In this document: positions 1-11,719 of the stretch, piece after piece | How positions within the stretch are numbered: position 1 is the stretch's first letter | Layout of the letters: every line of letters begins with the position of its first letter | Assembly: GCA_026874595.1 (NCBI GenBank) | Contig: CM049308.1 | Span: 25,906,367 to 25,970,366, forward strand | DNA length: 64,000 nt | DNA from: Sipunculus nudus | Taxonomy: Eukaryota; Annelida; Sipuncula; Golfingiida; Sipunculidae | Direction: 5' to 3' | Program-made: the position numbers and the translations under genes | Notes under the pieces: generated by a model | Told to the model about the DNA's origin: nothing | The model's input: the letters and a program-made list of their open reading frames with translations, nothing else | Databases searched by the model: none

Positions 1-1555
1 GCCAAAATTGTGTCTGTATTTATATATCTCAAAAATAGAGAAAAAATGCGTAAAAAAACAAGTGGCTCCACCAGTCTGCAGAAACTAATAAAAAGACTTA
101 ATGCTCAATATGCATGTAAAGAATCATGGTGATCTCTGCATTAGTTGTTACAACTTGTGCCATGTAAACAGATGACAGCATCCTTAAAGGTCTCAAAAAT
201 AGAGAAGAAAATTCGAAAAAAATGAATAAAATATAGGTGGAACCACCAGTCTGCAGAAACTGATGAAACACTCCATAAACAATATCCATCCAAAGAATCA
301 TGGTGATCTCTGCATTAGTTGTTCAGATACTTCAGCTTTTGTATCAAATTGTTCATTATTCTGAGGGATACTTTGGAGTCCTATAGCTTGAAGAATATGG
401 GAAACAGAGACCTAATTTCAGGTTTCCACAGACACTTTTCATGACAAGAATGCAGATTCTAGGTCCAGTTGTTATGATTTGTACCCTGTTGACAGATAAC
501 CACATCTTTAAAGGTCTCAAAAATAGAGAAAACAATTCGTAAAATATCGAAAAATATAGGTGGTGCCATCAGTCTGCAGAAACTGATGAAACATTCCATG
601 ATCAATATCCATGCAAACAATTATGGTGATCTCTGCATTAGTTGTTCAGATAGTTCAGCTTTTGTATCAAATTTTCCATTATTCTGAGCTGTACTTTTGG
701 AGTGCCATTGCTCAAAGGATATGGGTAACAAAGACCTAATTTCAGGTTTCCATGGAGACTTTTCATGGGTCTCCCCGTGTGTCAAGAATGAAGATTCTAG
801 GTTCAGTCTTTAAGATTTGTACCCTGTTGACAGATAACTACATCCTTAAAGGTCTCATAAATAGAGAAAAAAAAATTATAAAAATCTGAAAAAATACAGG
901 TGGCGCTACCAGACTGCAGGAACTGATGGAACACCTCTTGATCAATATGTATGCCAAAAATCATGACCATAAGTGTTGTAGTTATTGAGATGTTGTAGTT
1001 TTTTTATCAAATTTTCCATTATTCTTGGGGGTAATTGGGAGCCCTACAGCTCAAAGGATATGGGTAACAGAGACCTAATTTCAGGTTTCCATGGAGACTT
1101 TTCATGGGTCTCCCTGTGTGTCAAGAATGAAGATTCTAGGTCCAGTCTTTACGATTTGTGCCCTGTTAACAGATGTTCACATTTTTAAAGGTCTAAAAAT
1201 AGAAAACAATTCGTAAAATATCGAAAAATATAGGTGGCGCCACCAGTCTGCAGAAACTGATGAAACATCTAATGATCAATATGTATGCCAAAAATTATGA
1301 CCATCAGTGATGTAGTTAATGAGATTTTGAAGTTTTTTTATGAAATTTTTGACAATTCTGGGGGGTACTTTGGGGCCCCATAGCTCAAAGGATTTGGGTA
1401 ACGGAGACCTAATTTCTGGTTTCCATGGAGACTTTTCATAGGTCTCTCACTGTGTAAACAAATGAAGATTCTAGGTCCAGTCTTTACGATTTGTGCCCTG
1501 TTAACAGATGTTCACATTTTTAAAGGTCTCAAAAATAGAGAAAAAAATTCGTAAA
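1..1555 (+). repeat. T3 tandem array (~330-bp unit), open at the window start
   Basis: About 4.6 diverged head-to-tail copies of a ~330-bp unit. The recurring landmark, a GGTGGCGCCACC-like block followed by AGTCTGCAGAAACTGATG, falls near 233, 559, 899 and 1233, giving spacings of about 326-340 bp. Each unit also carries the phrases GGTCTCAAAAATAGAGAA, TTTCCATGGAGACTTTTCAT and GATTCTAGGTCCAGT. Bases 1-143 are nearly identical to 6036-6178, so this array and the one inside the element at 5912-8711 separated recently. No terminus is present: the left side runs off the window, and the right side stops where the T1 element begins. The small ORFs here are byproducts of the repeat. Confidence 0.85.
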
Positions 1556-3056
1556 CTAGATGTGTCGGAACGACACGAATGCCCCCGCCTGGGGAAAATT
1601 AGAAACATTTGTAAAATTTTGAAAATTTTTTTAAGTTCAGGAGGTGTCGTATGGTCAAAAGTAGGTCAACAAGGGCAAAATGCAAACTCGATCTGTAACG
1701 GGTCATTATCAAGCAACACACCAAAAATCATGCCAGTATATGCAGGCATTGTGACAAAAAGTCCATACATGTGAATTTTCTATAAATATTTCCGTCTTTC
1801 ATGAAATTTTCTAAGTTTAGGAGCCATAAAACAATGAAAAGTAGGTCAACCGGGACAAAACGCGAACTTGATCTGTAACTGTCATTATCTGGCCACAAAT
1901 AAAAAATCATATGCATTTGTTATGAAAATTTCTATTTTTCATGAAACTTTCTATGTTCAGGAGCAGTCAAATGGTCAAAAGTAGGTCAACTTGGACAAAA
2001 CAAGAACTCGATCTGTAACTGGTCAATATCTGCCTACACACCAAAAATCAGGCCCGTATCTGCAGGCACTGCGAAAAAAAGTCTATGCATGTGCACTTTT
2101 TTATGAAATTTTCTATGTTAGAGCACCGTCAAATGGTCAAAAGTAGGTCAACTGGGACAAAACGCGAACTCGATCTGTAACTGGTCAGTATCTGCCAACA
2201 CACCAAAAATCAGGCCAATATCTGCAGGCATTGCGAAAAAAAGTCCGTACATGTGTATTTGTCATGAAATTTCATATTTTTCATGAAATTTTCTATGTTC
2301 AGGAGCCGTAAAACGGTCAAAAGAAGGTCAACCGGGACGAAACACGAACTCGATCTGTAACTGGTCTATATCTGCCCACACAAAAAATCAAGCCAATATC
2401 TGCAGGCATTGCGAAAAAAAGTCCGTACATGTGTATCTGTCATGAATATTTCTATTTTTCATTAAATTTTCAAAGTTTAGGAGCCGTAAAACAGTCAAAA
2501 GTAGGTCAACCGGGACGAAACGCGAACTCGATCTGTAACTGGTCTATATCTGTCCACACACCAAAAATCAGGCCAATATCTGCAGGCACTGCGAAAAAAA
2601 GTCCGTACATGTGTATTGTCATGAAATTTCATATTTTTCATGAAATTTTCTATGTTCAGGAGCCGTAAAACGGTCAAAAGTAGGTCAACCAGGACGAAAC
2701 GCGAACTCGATCTGTAACTGGTCTATATCTGCTCACACACCAAAAATCAGGCCAATATCTGCAGGCATTGCGAAAAAAAAGTCCGTACATGTGTATCTGT
2801 CATGAATATTTCTATTTTTCATGAAATTTTCTAAGTTAAGGAGCCGTAAAACGGTCAAAAGTAGGTCAACCGGGACGAAACGCGAACTCGATCTGTAACT
2901 GGTCTATATCTGCCCACACAACAAAAATTAGGCCAATATCTGCAAGCATTGCGAAAAAAAGTCCGTACAACTGTTTGATTTCGGAATGACGGAAGGACGG
3001 AATGACGGACATGGGTAAAACTATATGCCCCGGCCACTTTGTGGCGGGGGCATAAA
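1556..3056 (+). mobile_element. T1 non-autonomous Helentron-like element with ~180-bp tandem repeats
   Basis: The left end has a short hairpin, GTGTCG-GAA-CGACAC (1562-1576), followed by ATGCCCCCGCC (1579-1589). The body is eight tandem copies of a ~180-bp unit (1620-2990); the marker GTAGGTCAAC or a near match falls at 1661, 1841, 1981, 2143, 2323, 2501, 2680 and 2861, so two copies are shortened. The right end (3024-3054) is a 14-bp-stem hairpin carrying GGCGGGGGCATA, the inverted counterpart of the left subterminal motif, followed by AAAAAC. A 5' palindrome, subterminal inverted motif, tandem core and 3' hairpin fit non-autonomous Helentron-type elements such as the bivalve pearl class. 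There is no coding capacity. It abuts T3 sequence on the left only. Confidence 0.7.
3024..3054 (+). repeat. 3' terminal hairpin of the T1 element
   Basis: Two 14-base arms (3024-3037 and 3041-3054) flank a TTT loop and pair at 13 of 14 positions; the one mismatch is G3032 against G3046. The right arm repeats the left-end motif in inverse orientation. In rolling-circle transposons such a hairpin marks the termination end. Confidence 0.75.
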
Positions 3057-3405
3057 AACATTTCGGGTTTTCGTTGTTGTACGATGACAAATAAATGGTG
3101 TTAATACTGCAAACTGAACTGACATAAATACTGTTTTAAAGCAGTTACTGTCATCTAATCTATGCATTCAAAGAAAAATACAGAAAATAACTTTATAGAC
3201 AAAATTGTTGTGCTTAACAGTTTGCATCAGTTGTTCATTCAGATATATGGAGTCAAAGATTCTAACTGTACCCGAATCGTCGTGGGATGAGTGCAGTTTT
3301 TAAATAATGGATAAAATCAGAGGTTTTAAGACTGCCCAGTAACATGCATTCCATCAGGTAGGGTATATATTTTAATATCGATTTATTAAGAGAAAACTCA
3401 GGTAG

Positions 3406-4270
3406 TTGTACCATTTTAGACACATACACACATATATTCAATCTTTTTTCACAGAATTATGGAAGCCAGTATCAGCAACAGGCAATAGGGTATCACGCGC
3501 AGCAGCCGGGCAACTTTCACTTTCACCTGTAGACCACTGCGTCCTAGGTCTTGGGACCAGGATTTGCTGGAAGCGTTGCCCTCTTGCTTATAAAACAGAG
3601 GTTAAAACAATTAGGGAGTTACAACAAGTTGATGTGAAACTAATGTTGTCTTCATTCAAAGGAAGGGGATGCTTACAAATTAATACAGAGGAGTTTGAAG
3701 AATCTGAATAAAAAAAAACAGAAGCTAAACAAATATGATTCTAAGGTGGCCTTTGTTAAAGTGTATCTGAATGATTTATGGCTGATTGATAGGACCGTTA
3801 TCATTGAAAGGGCTGTGAGATACTATGGTACACGAAGGAGTTTTAATAACTCGCTGGTATGATTTTTCAGCTTGTAGATATATTGTAGTAACAAACTGAG
3901 CTTTGTGGTTCTATAAACAGAGCTGTTCAGTCAACATCAGGTGTCCATATCCAACTGATGTAAAAGATAAATCTTATATTCTGATTTTGCCTTGAATAGG
4001 CATATGGTATTATTTAATTATTAGGATAAAATATCTTATAAAGCACAAAAAAACCATTGTAGCCAAAGTTGTTTTGTATGTATAACCCAAACAAGTGAAG
4101 TTTGTGGTGCAAGCCTCCATAAGGGACAAGGCCTTTCGTGTTGAGGTATGTTTGAGTATGGACTCGAAAACACTGGTAAATATGTAATGATGGATATAGT
4201 TGATCCACCTCTTTTTTATGAAAACCCAGTGTTGGACGAACTTTTACATTACTCAGATGTCGGTGAATAG
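3406..4270 (+). pseudogene. Unrecognised coding-like fragments
   Basis: Three stretches read like decayed coding sequence. The first frame runs to a stop at 3709-3711 and includes KTEVKTIRELQQVDVKLM. A second frame begins in the A-run just after and continues to a stop at 3860-3862, including KVAFVKVYLNDLWLIDRTV; one base change in the A-run would join them. A third runs from 4148 to 4270 and includes GKYVMMDIVDPPLFYENP. An alternative frame at 3452-3533 starts after a good polypyrimidine-AG acceptor and is Q-rich. I do not recognise a family. They could be one dead gene or unrelated fragments. Confidence 0.2.
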
Positions 4271-4372
4271 TACCATAGTCACCATAGTCAGTTTCATCCC
4301 CTCATGTCCACCACATATTTGCTATGATAAATTTGATTTGTTACATTTTACGGAAAAACCTGATAGTGTAGT

Positions 4373-4476
4373 GTAGAGGTTTAAAGGGCCCATGTAGTGT
4401 AGAGGTTTAAACGGCCTAATTTTCAACAGGGTAAATGTGTAGAGGTTTAAACGGCCTAATTTTCAACAGGGTAAAT
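4373..4476 (+). repeat. 40-bp direct repeat, two perfect copies plus a partial
   Basis: A 40-bp unit starting GTGTAGAGGTTTAAACGGCC is repeated exactly at 4397-4436 and 4437-4476. A partial, slightly diverged copy precedes it from 4373. The rest of 4271-4975 is AT-rich and shows nothing I recognise. Confidence 0.85.
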
Positions 4477-4975
4477 ACATGTTTACCTCATACCTTATTT
4501 CAGAAACAGAATTATTAAAAAATATGATTTTTTTATTCATTATTTCCTAAATTTTGCATTTCGGATCTTGTAGTTTACTTGAATTTTAAGCAGTTCAAAC
4601 AACTTTCCTTTAACCTTTTATGTAAGCACTGAACTCGAGAATCATAGATTGAGCTGTTTAAGGTTTTTTTAAACAATGTTAATGTGTTTGTGTTATATAT
4701 TTAAAATTATCTGTCTTTTTAAATTTGCTCCAGGTGAATCCATAAGTTTTTGGCATATATGTTATTTATCAAGTATTTAATTCCTGTTATCATGTTTATT
4801 TAAACGATTGTATCTATCGTGATTGAGGTGTCTGGGGGTACAATCTGTGATGTTTAAACTACTGTTCATTATATAATTGTTGGGCTCAAAATTTCTAAGG
4901 GCTGAAATACTACAAGAATCCGAGTGGTTGCAGAAAGTTTTTCATGGGATGTAAACCTTTTCACTTATTATTTTT

Positions 4976-5872
4976 AGCTCAGCTGACTGTAAGTCATCTG
5001 AGCTATAGCGATCACCCTTTGTCCGTCGTCCGTCCGTCCGTTAACCTGGCACAAATCGTAACCGCTGGACCTAGAATCTTGTAACTTGACATTCTGAGAG
5101 GTCCATGAAAAATCTCCTTGTTACCCATATCCTTCGAGCTATGGGGCCCCAAAGTACCCCCCAGAAAAATCAAAAATTTCATACAAAAATTTAAATATCT
5201 CATTAACTGCACCACTGATGGTCATGATTTTTGGCATACATATTGATCATGAGATGTTTCATCAGTTTCTGCAGACTGGTGGCGCCACCTGTATTTTTCA
5301 ATTTTTTACGAAATATTTTCTCTATTTTTGAGACCTTTAAAAATATGAACATCTGTTAACTGGGCACAAATCGTAAAGACTGGACCAAGAATCCTCATTC
5401 TTGACACAGTGAGAGACCTATGAAAAGTCTCCATGGAAACCAAAAATAAGGTCTCTCTCCCTATATCCTTTGAGCTGTGGGGCTCCGAATTACCCCCCCC
5501 CCCCCCGAATAATGGAAAATTTGATTTAAAAAAATGATTTTTGGCATGCATATTGATCAAGAGGTGTTCCATCAGTTCCTGCAGACTGGTGGCGCCACCT
5601 TTTTTTTTCAAATTTTTACAATTTTTTGTTCTCTATTTTTGAGACCTTTGAGGATGTAGTTATCTGTCAACCGGGTACAAATCGTAACGACTGGACCTAG
5701 AATCTTCATTCTTGACACACAGGGAGACCCATGAAAAGTCTCCATGGAAACCTGAAATTAGGTCTCTGTTACCCATATCCTTTGAGCTATGGCTATTTTC
5801 AGATGATAAAATTTCCTTTTGCGAATCTCTTCCCAGTCAGCTGAGCGTCATGACCCATGGGTCACTTGTTAA
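4976..5872 (-). mobile_element. T3 element A, complete copy in minus orientation
   Basis: The left end (its 3' end) is a hairpin, AGCTCAGCTGAC (4976-4987), TGTAA loop, GTCATCTGAGCT (4993-5004), adjoining a T-run. Internal sequence is about two T3 units read on the minus strand, with exact GGTGGCGCCACC at 5279 and 5589. The right end (its 5' end) holds CAGTCAGCTGAGC followed by the palindrome TGACCCATGGGTCA. The 5' subterminal motif and the 3' hairpin arm are inverted copies of each other, as in T1. No protein-coding capacity. It lies head to head with element B, 39 bp apart. Confidence 0.7.
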
Positions 5873-5984
5873 ATTTTACATTATCAAGGAAAATCAAATA
5901 ATAACTTTCCATTAACAAGTGACCCATGGGTCATGACGCTCAGCTGACTGGGAAGAGATTCGCAAAAGGAAATTTTATCATCTG
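5800..5984. repeat. Perfect 73-bp inverted repeat with 39-bp spacer
   Basis: Bases 5800-5872 and 5912-5984 are exact reverse complements over 73 bp, separated by 39 bp. Each arm holds the T3 5' end (CAGTCAGCTGAGC, then TGACCCATGGGTCA). It is the meeting point of two head-to-head T3 elements. Because the arms are perfect while the internal units differ, the pair probably arose recently or is kept identical by conversion. Confidence 0.95.
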
Positions 5985-8711
5985 AATGGTAGTATATACC
6001 CATTTTACTGAAGCATCAAACAGATTAACCAACAGGCCAAAATTGTGTCTGTATTTAAATATCTCAAAAATAGAGAAAAAATGCGTAAAAAAACAAGTGG
6101 CTCCACCAGTCTGCAGAAACTAATAAAAAGACTTAATGCTCAATATGCATGCAAAGAATCATGGTGATCTCTGCATTAGTTGTTCAGATACTTCAGCTTT
6201 TGTATCAAATTGTTCATTATTCTGAGGGATACTTTGGAGTCCTATAGCTTGAAGGATATGGGAAACAGAGACCTAATTTCAGGTTTCCACAGACACTTTT
6301 CATGGGCCTCCTTGCATGACAAGAATGCAGATTCTAGGTCCAGTTGTTATGATTTGTACCCTGTTGACAGATAACCACATCTTTAAAGGTCTCAAAAATA
6401 GACGTAAACATTTGAAAAAAAAAAATAGGTGGTGCACCCAATCTGCAGAAACTGATGGAACACCTCATGATCAATATGTATGCCAACAATCATGACCATC
6501 AGTGTTGTAGTTATTGAGATACTGCAGTTTTTGTGTCAATTTTTTCATTATTCTTAGGGATACTTCAGAGTCCTATAGCTTAAAGGATATGGGTAACAGA
6601 GACCTAATTTCATTTTCCATGGAGACTTTTCATGGATCTCCCTGTGTGTCAAGAATGAAGATTCTAGGTCCAGTCTATACAATTTGTGCCCTGTTAACAG
6701 ATGTTCATATCTTTTAAGGTCGCAAAAGTAGAGAAAAAATTCGTAAAAAACCCGAACAAATATACGTGGTGCCATCAGTCTGCAGAAACTGATGAAACAT
6801 TCCATGATCAATATCCATGCAAACAATTATGGTGATCTCTGCATTAGTTGTTCAGATAGTTCAGCTTTTGTATCAAATTTTCCATTATTCTGAGCTGTCT
6901 CCCCGTGTGTCAAGAATGAAGATTCTAGGTTCAGTCGTTAAGATTTGTACCCTGTTGACAGATAACTACATCCTTAAAGGTCTCATAAAAAGAGAAAAAA
7001 AGTTATAAAAATTTGAAAAAATACAGGTGGCGCTACCAGACTGCAGGAACTGATGGAACACCTCTTGATCAATATGTATGCCAAAAATCATGACCATAAG
7101 TGTTGTAGTTATTGAGATGTTGTAGTTTTTTTTTATGAAATTTTTGACAATTCTGGGGGGTACTTTGGGGCCCCATAGCTCATAGGATACGGGTAACAGA
7201 GACCTAATTTCGGGTTTCCATGGAGACTTTTCATGGGTCTCCCTGTGTGTCAAGAATGAGGATTCTAGTTCCAGTCTTTACGATTTGTGCCCTGTTAACA
7301 GATTTTCACATTTTTAAAGGTCTAAAAATAGAGAAAACAATTCGTAAAATATCGAAAAATATAGGTGGTGCCATCAGTCTGCAGAAACTGATGAAACATC
7401 TAATGATCAATATGTATGCCAAAAATTATGACCATCAGTGATGTAGTTAATGAGATTTTGAATTTTTTTTATGAAATTTTTGACAATTCTGGGGGGTACT
7501 TTGGGGCCCCATAGCTCAAAGGATTTGGGTAACGGAGACCTAATTTCTGGTTTCCATGGAGACTTTTCATGGGTCTCCCCGTGTGTCAAGAATGAAGATT
7601 CTAGGTTCAGTCGTTAAGATTTGTACCCTGTTGACAGATTACATCCTTAAAGGTCTCATAAATAGAGAAAAAAAAATATTAAAATTTGAAAAAATACAGG
7701 TTGCGCCACCAGACTGAAGGAACACCTCTTGATCAATATGTATGCCAAAAATCATGACCATCAGTGTTGTAGTTATTGAGATGTTGCAGTTTTTTATTAT
7801 CAAATTTTCCATTATTCGGGGGGGGGGGGGGGGGTAATTGGGAGCCCCACAGCTCAAAGGATATGGGTAACAGAGACCTAATTTCAGGTTTCCATGGAGA
7901 CTTTTCATGGGTCTCCCTGTGTGTCAAGAATGAAGATTCTAGGTCCAGTCTTAACGATTTGTGCCCTGTTAACAGATGTTCACATTTTTAAAGGTCTAAA
8001 AATAGAGAAAACAATTTGTAAAATATCGAAAAATATAGGTGGCGCCACTAGTCTGCAGAAACTGATGAAACATCTAATGATCAATATGTATGCCAAAAAT
8101 TATGACCATCAGTGATGTAGTTAATGAGATTTTGAAGTATTTTTATGAAATTTTTGACAATTCTGGGGGGTACTTTGGGGCCCCATAGCTCAAAGGATTT
8201 GGGTAACGGAGACCTAATTTCTGGTTTCCATGGAGACTTTATAGGTCTCTCACTGTGTCAACAAATGAAGATTCTAGGTCCAGTCATTGCGATTTGTGCC
8301 CTGTTAACAGATGTTCACATTTTTAAAGGTCTCAAAAATAGAGAAAAAAAATCGTAAAAAATAAAAAAATACAGGTGGCGCCACCAGTCTGCAGGAACTG
8401 ATGGAACATCTCATGAACAATATGTATGCCAAAAATCATGACCATCAGTGATGTAGTTAACGAGATATTGAAGTTTTTTGTATGAAATTTTTGACTATTC
8501 TGGGGGGTACTTTGGGGCCCAATAGCTCGAAGGATATGGGTAACAGAGACCTAATTTCTGGTTTCTGGTTTCATCGACCTCTCAGAATGTCAAGTTACAA
8601 GATTATAAGTCCGGCGGTTACGATTTGTGCCAGGTTAACGGACAGACAGACAGACGTACGACGTCAAAGAGTGATCGCTATAGCTCAGCATGACTGAAAG
8701 TCAGCTGAGCT
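5912..8711 (+). mobile_element. T3 element B, long copy in plus orientation
   Basis: The 5' end has the TGACCCATGGGTCA palindrome and GCTCAGCTGACTG. The body is about seven to eight ~330-bp T3 units, some with internal deletions; one unit contains a run of 17 G at about 7818-7834. The 3' end (8682-8711) is a hairpin ending GTCAGCTGAGCT, preceded by GATCGCTAT and followed by a run of A. Short ORFs of 60-95 codons recur with the unit and are not conserved as proteins. The first ~140 bp of array match window bases 1-143 almost exactly. Confidence 0.7.
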
Positions 8712-8875
8712 AAAAAAACCTTAAGAGAAACATTGGAAAACGTTTTCTTTTTTCTTTTTAAATTAAACACCTCTATGTGTAATTGAAGGTGTCGTCAAAC
8801 TTCCTGCAATTGGTCTATATATTATGTCATAATGTGCAAGAACCATGGATGGTTTGTAAGCTTTGACCCAACAAT

Positions 8876-9502
8876 ATGGAAAAAGGTGAATGGATCCATT
8901 CATTTCAATTTAAGGTTAATAACAAAATTTTGATTCAGAGTATACCCCTATTAAACCATACTGCAGCTATGCAATGCACAGTGAAATGCATGGGAATTTT
9001 TATGTTATGCTGTGGCTGGGCTTTGGCAAGGACTGACAGTGATGTTAACAATAGACAATTTACCGGACCCCTCAGTGTGTTCTATACTTCATGGAAACTG
9101 TTAATAGCAGAAAGAGGTATATGTTTATTTACAACTGAAAATACTGTGGCTAGTAAGATTAATCATGATCGTGTCACCCATAACAGTATCAACATTTCTA
9201 ATTTCAAGAAGTATTTAAGAGCACAACTACATCAACATGATTCATTGTATAGAAGGTAGGATTGGGATGCCACTATTAAATATAATTTGTCAGCACCAGC
9301 GTATGCAATGTGTTACGATAACATCCAAAAGGATGTGAAGTTCCGTAAGCTCCATGGGAAAGGAATCAGGACGCTTATTTGGCCCATGTCTTTTGCAGTT
9401 CCTGAACAAAGAGGAAACCAACAGTGGCACACACCACGTCTGGACAACTTCTTTGTCTCTGGCAGTGTTTCTATCCAATTCCGAGGACAAGAACCAGAAT
9501 GA
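8876..9502 (+). pseudogene. Possible DUF6589-type gene fragment with one in-frame stop
   Basis: One reading frame runs from 8876 to a TGA at 9500-9502 and is broken only by a TAG at 9257-9259, giving about 207 sense codons. The second part contains CYDNIQKDVKFRKLHGKG and IWPMSFAVPEQR. These resemble the xDNxxK...fAxxxR region of the gene at 35492-39380 (VWDNAKIMIQ, FANCCAANNWV), which I assign to the DUF6589 type. A further coding-like bit (MLYKVRTNEYVEHQ) lies in another frame near 9551-9622, so more frameshifts are likely. No role is known for the family. The assignment rests on short motif similarity. Confidence 0.3.
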
Positions 9503-9625
9503 AGGTTCTGGTCAATCGCATTATTTGTTGTCTATCCCTAGCACTCTAACATGTTGTACAAGGTTCGCACAAATGAATATGTGGAACACCAGCATTCTGA
9601 TGAAGTGAAGAAGAGTGAAGTGTAA

Positions 9626-10470
9626 TAGAAAACTATTAAGGAAACATTTTAATAGGAAGGTGACAAATACAATTGGACCATCATACATCTTCGTTGTCTC
9701 GGTGTGATGAGAAGCTTTGTTTAGGATGAAATGTCTTCACGGATGTTAATAAAGAGCAACATCCATCAGGCAGATATTAGATGTGTTGTCATCTTACGCT
9801 AAGAGAAAGTATTAGTGTTTAGCAGTTTAGAAACGATGTATAGGGTCATAGTGGCAGCCTTGATAAATTACGCGTATGATATAATATCATGTTTTGAAAA
9901 TTAACAGTTAAGTATAAAAACCTAAAAGTAACAAAAATCCATTTGTTTACCTCAATATATAATAAAATAGATTCCATATAATAGTTATATATTAGACCAA
10001 AGCAAGGGAAGGGCAACAGAATGAGAAGTAGGCAGTGGTCTATGGAGTGGACCTTCAATGACCAGGAACCAAAGCAGGAGCGTGTTGTACATAGCCACAT
10101 TTGCGGGTGGCAGATTACTATCGCGACTGTCGGCCTTGGGACACCGGGTGGCCCGAAGCCACCAGTCCGGTGTGCACCTAGCCATGACAACATGACATTC
10201 AGGCCTTCTGAAATAAACTGATAGGGCCTGGAGTCATGATGGCAGTCACAACAGAACGCCCATTCTAAGGGTCGGATCAAAATATTTACTGTCTGGTATT
10301 ATTTGGCATCACAGGCTTATATAGTCGTATTATATGTGCTTAATATCGAAGAAAAAATGATGTTACACAAAAATAATTACATTTATTACCTTCTTTCATC
10401 ACTGTGGCACCGATTCACGTGAAGCGGTACTTCGCATTCAAAAGTGAAGGTGTCATGGCGCGGTCGTATA
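9626..10470. other. Non-repetitive stretch, no gene recognised
   Basis: A minus-strand ORF (9846-10280, 144 codons) overlaps shorter ORFs on both strands around 9985-10221. None shows a motif, an exon border or similarity that I recognise, so I do not call a gene. Confidence 0.4.
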
Positions 10471-10775
10471 TGAAAACTTGGAAGTCGGAAGCCGGACGCC
10501 GGAAACCAAGGAATCGTTTTATAAATAATGCAGTTTAAAGCATATACAAAATGCTAACGCTTCAATACCGTTTTGTTTTTTCCCCGATAGAATAAGATCT
10601 TTATTATCATTCTGTAAAGAATGATAGTTGCATATACAAAATGCTAACACTTCAATACCGTTTTGTTTTTTCCCCGATAGAATAAGATCTTTATTATCAT
10701 TCTGTAAAGAATGATAGTTATCCATTCTTCAATCTGAACGTTATGGACGATTTTGTGCTCGGAAGCAATCTCGGA
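10470..10775 (+). repeat. Left arm of a ~3.5-kb-spaced imperfect inverted repeat
   Basis: This block, with CGGAAGTCGGAAG-type motifs, GATAGAATAAGATCTTT and a final GTGCTCGG, aligns with the reverse complement of 13845-14020 (GTCGGAAGC, GATAGAATAAGGTCTTT, TTGCTCGG). Similarity spans about 200-270 bp with indels. The arms could be the ends of an old DNA element or a duplicated promoter-like block. Confidence 0.55.
10540..10718 (+). repeat. 90-bp tandem duplication
   Basis: Two head-to-tail copies of a 90-bp unit, 10540-10629 and 10630-10718, starting GCATATACAAAATGCTAAC. One substitution is visible (CGC versus CAC), so the duplication is young. The right arm of the inverted repeat at 13845 has only one copy. 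Confidence 0.9.
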
Positions 10776-11019
10776 AGTCAGTCAGAAGTGCTGGGATGTT
10801 ATCCAATGTGTATAACTCGGAAGTCACAGAGACGCACTGGTTAACTTGTGGTCAGTTAAGAGCCACAGCCCAAATGCAGTTTCATTATAATTATAGTTGC
10901 ATGCATATATTAAAATTGCTTATGCATGATTCTGCTTTAAATGCGTGAATAACACAAAACATGATACATAATCGGAAAAACTATAAGTTCTTAATTTTTT
11001 TATTTGTATATTTAATATA

Positions 11020-11028
11020 AATATATAT

Positions 11029-11062
<34 letters not shown>
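11020..11062. repeat. (AT)n microsatellite
   Basis: About 43 bp of nearly uninterrupted AT. Confidence 0.9.
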
Positions 11063-11547
11063 AACATATATATGTGATGGTATTTTCACTTAATATATTT
11101 CACCCTATCTAGAGCTATGTTTTGTGAAAATTATTTATATTAACATGGGGATGGTATGGGAAGGGATAAATTTTTAAAATATGCAATGTAAAGAGGACAT
11201 TTTGAGGCACCTTAAACGAAAGATTATGAAGATTTTCTGTTCCGCAACTATACTCCTACATGTATTGGAACAATGTACTCAAACTTCAGGTTGTTGGGCT
11301 TTAATATTTATATTTCTATAACATTACGGTATAAATTGGAAAGTCCAAATATTCAAATGTTAATGTCAATGATGAAATGCGCGTCTATACATTTATAAAT
11401 TGCAAAATGTCACTACTAGTATTTAAATGTAGTAATCGTTGTAAAATAATTGATATGTTAAAGTCTTATGACAATCTTTGCATTTTACCGAATTTTGTGA
11501 TCTGAGAGCGCACATGCAGACTCGGACAGCACAGTGCGCGAGTCTGA

Positions 11548-11609
11548 GTATCAGCCGAGGAGCCGTGAGATTTTTCACGGTCGGTCCCAACCCGAGCTGA
11601 GCTCTGTGG
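11548..11609 (+). mobile_element. SINE body remnant
   Basis: The segment TCAGCCGAGG...TTTTTCACGGTCGGTCCCAACCC matches the body of the intact SINE at 52117-52266 (minus strand there: CAGCCGAGG...TTTTTCACAGTCGGTCCCAACCC). The tRNA-like head is missing or too diverged to recognise. A run of about 20 G (11643-11662) follows at the 3' side. Confidence 0.55.
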
Positions 11610-11719
11610 GGAGACCGTGTATGACTCACACGGTACTGCGATGGGGGGGGGGGGGGGGGGGGATGGGGATTCCTCGGTGTTATGCTTGCGCCCTCTATGG
11701 ATGCACCACTGAATAATAA

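Noticed and set aside
6180-8357. Many 60-95-codon ORFs with related peptides (for example GNRDLISGFHGDFSWVSL)
   Set aside because: They recur with the 330-bp repeat unit, appear in several frames and strands, and are broken at random; they reflect repeat sequence, not genes.
4976-8711. One large transposon with 3.7-kb-spaced terminal inverted repeats
   Set aside because: The T3 3' hairpins at both outer ends and the 5' ends at the centre fit two head-to-head elements better; the 527-bp element at 49379 shows what a single unit looks like.
9846-10280. 144-codon minus-strand ORF
   Set aside because: Overlapped by open frames on both strands, with no motif, exon border or similarity recognised.
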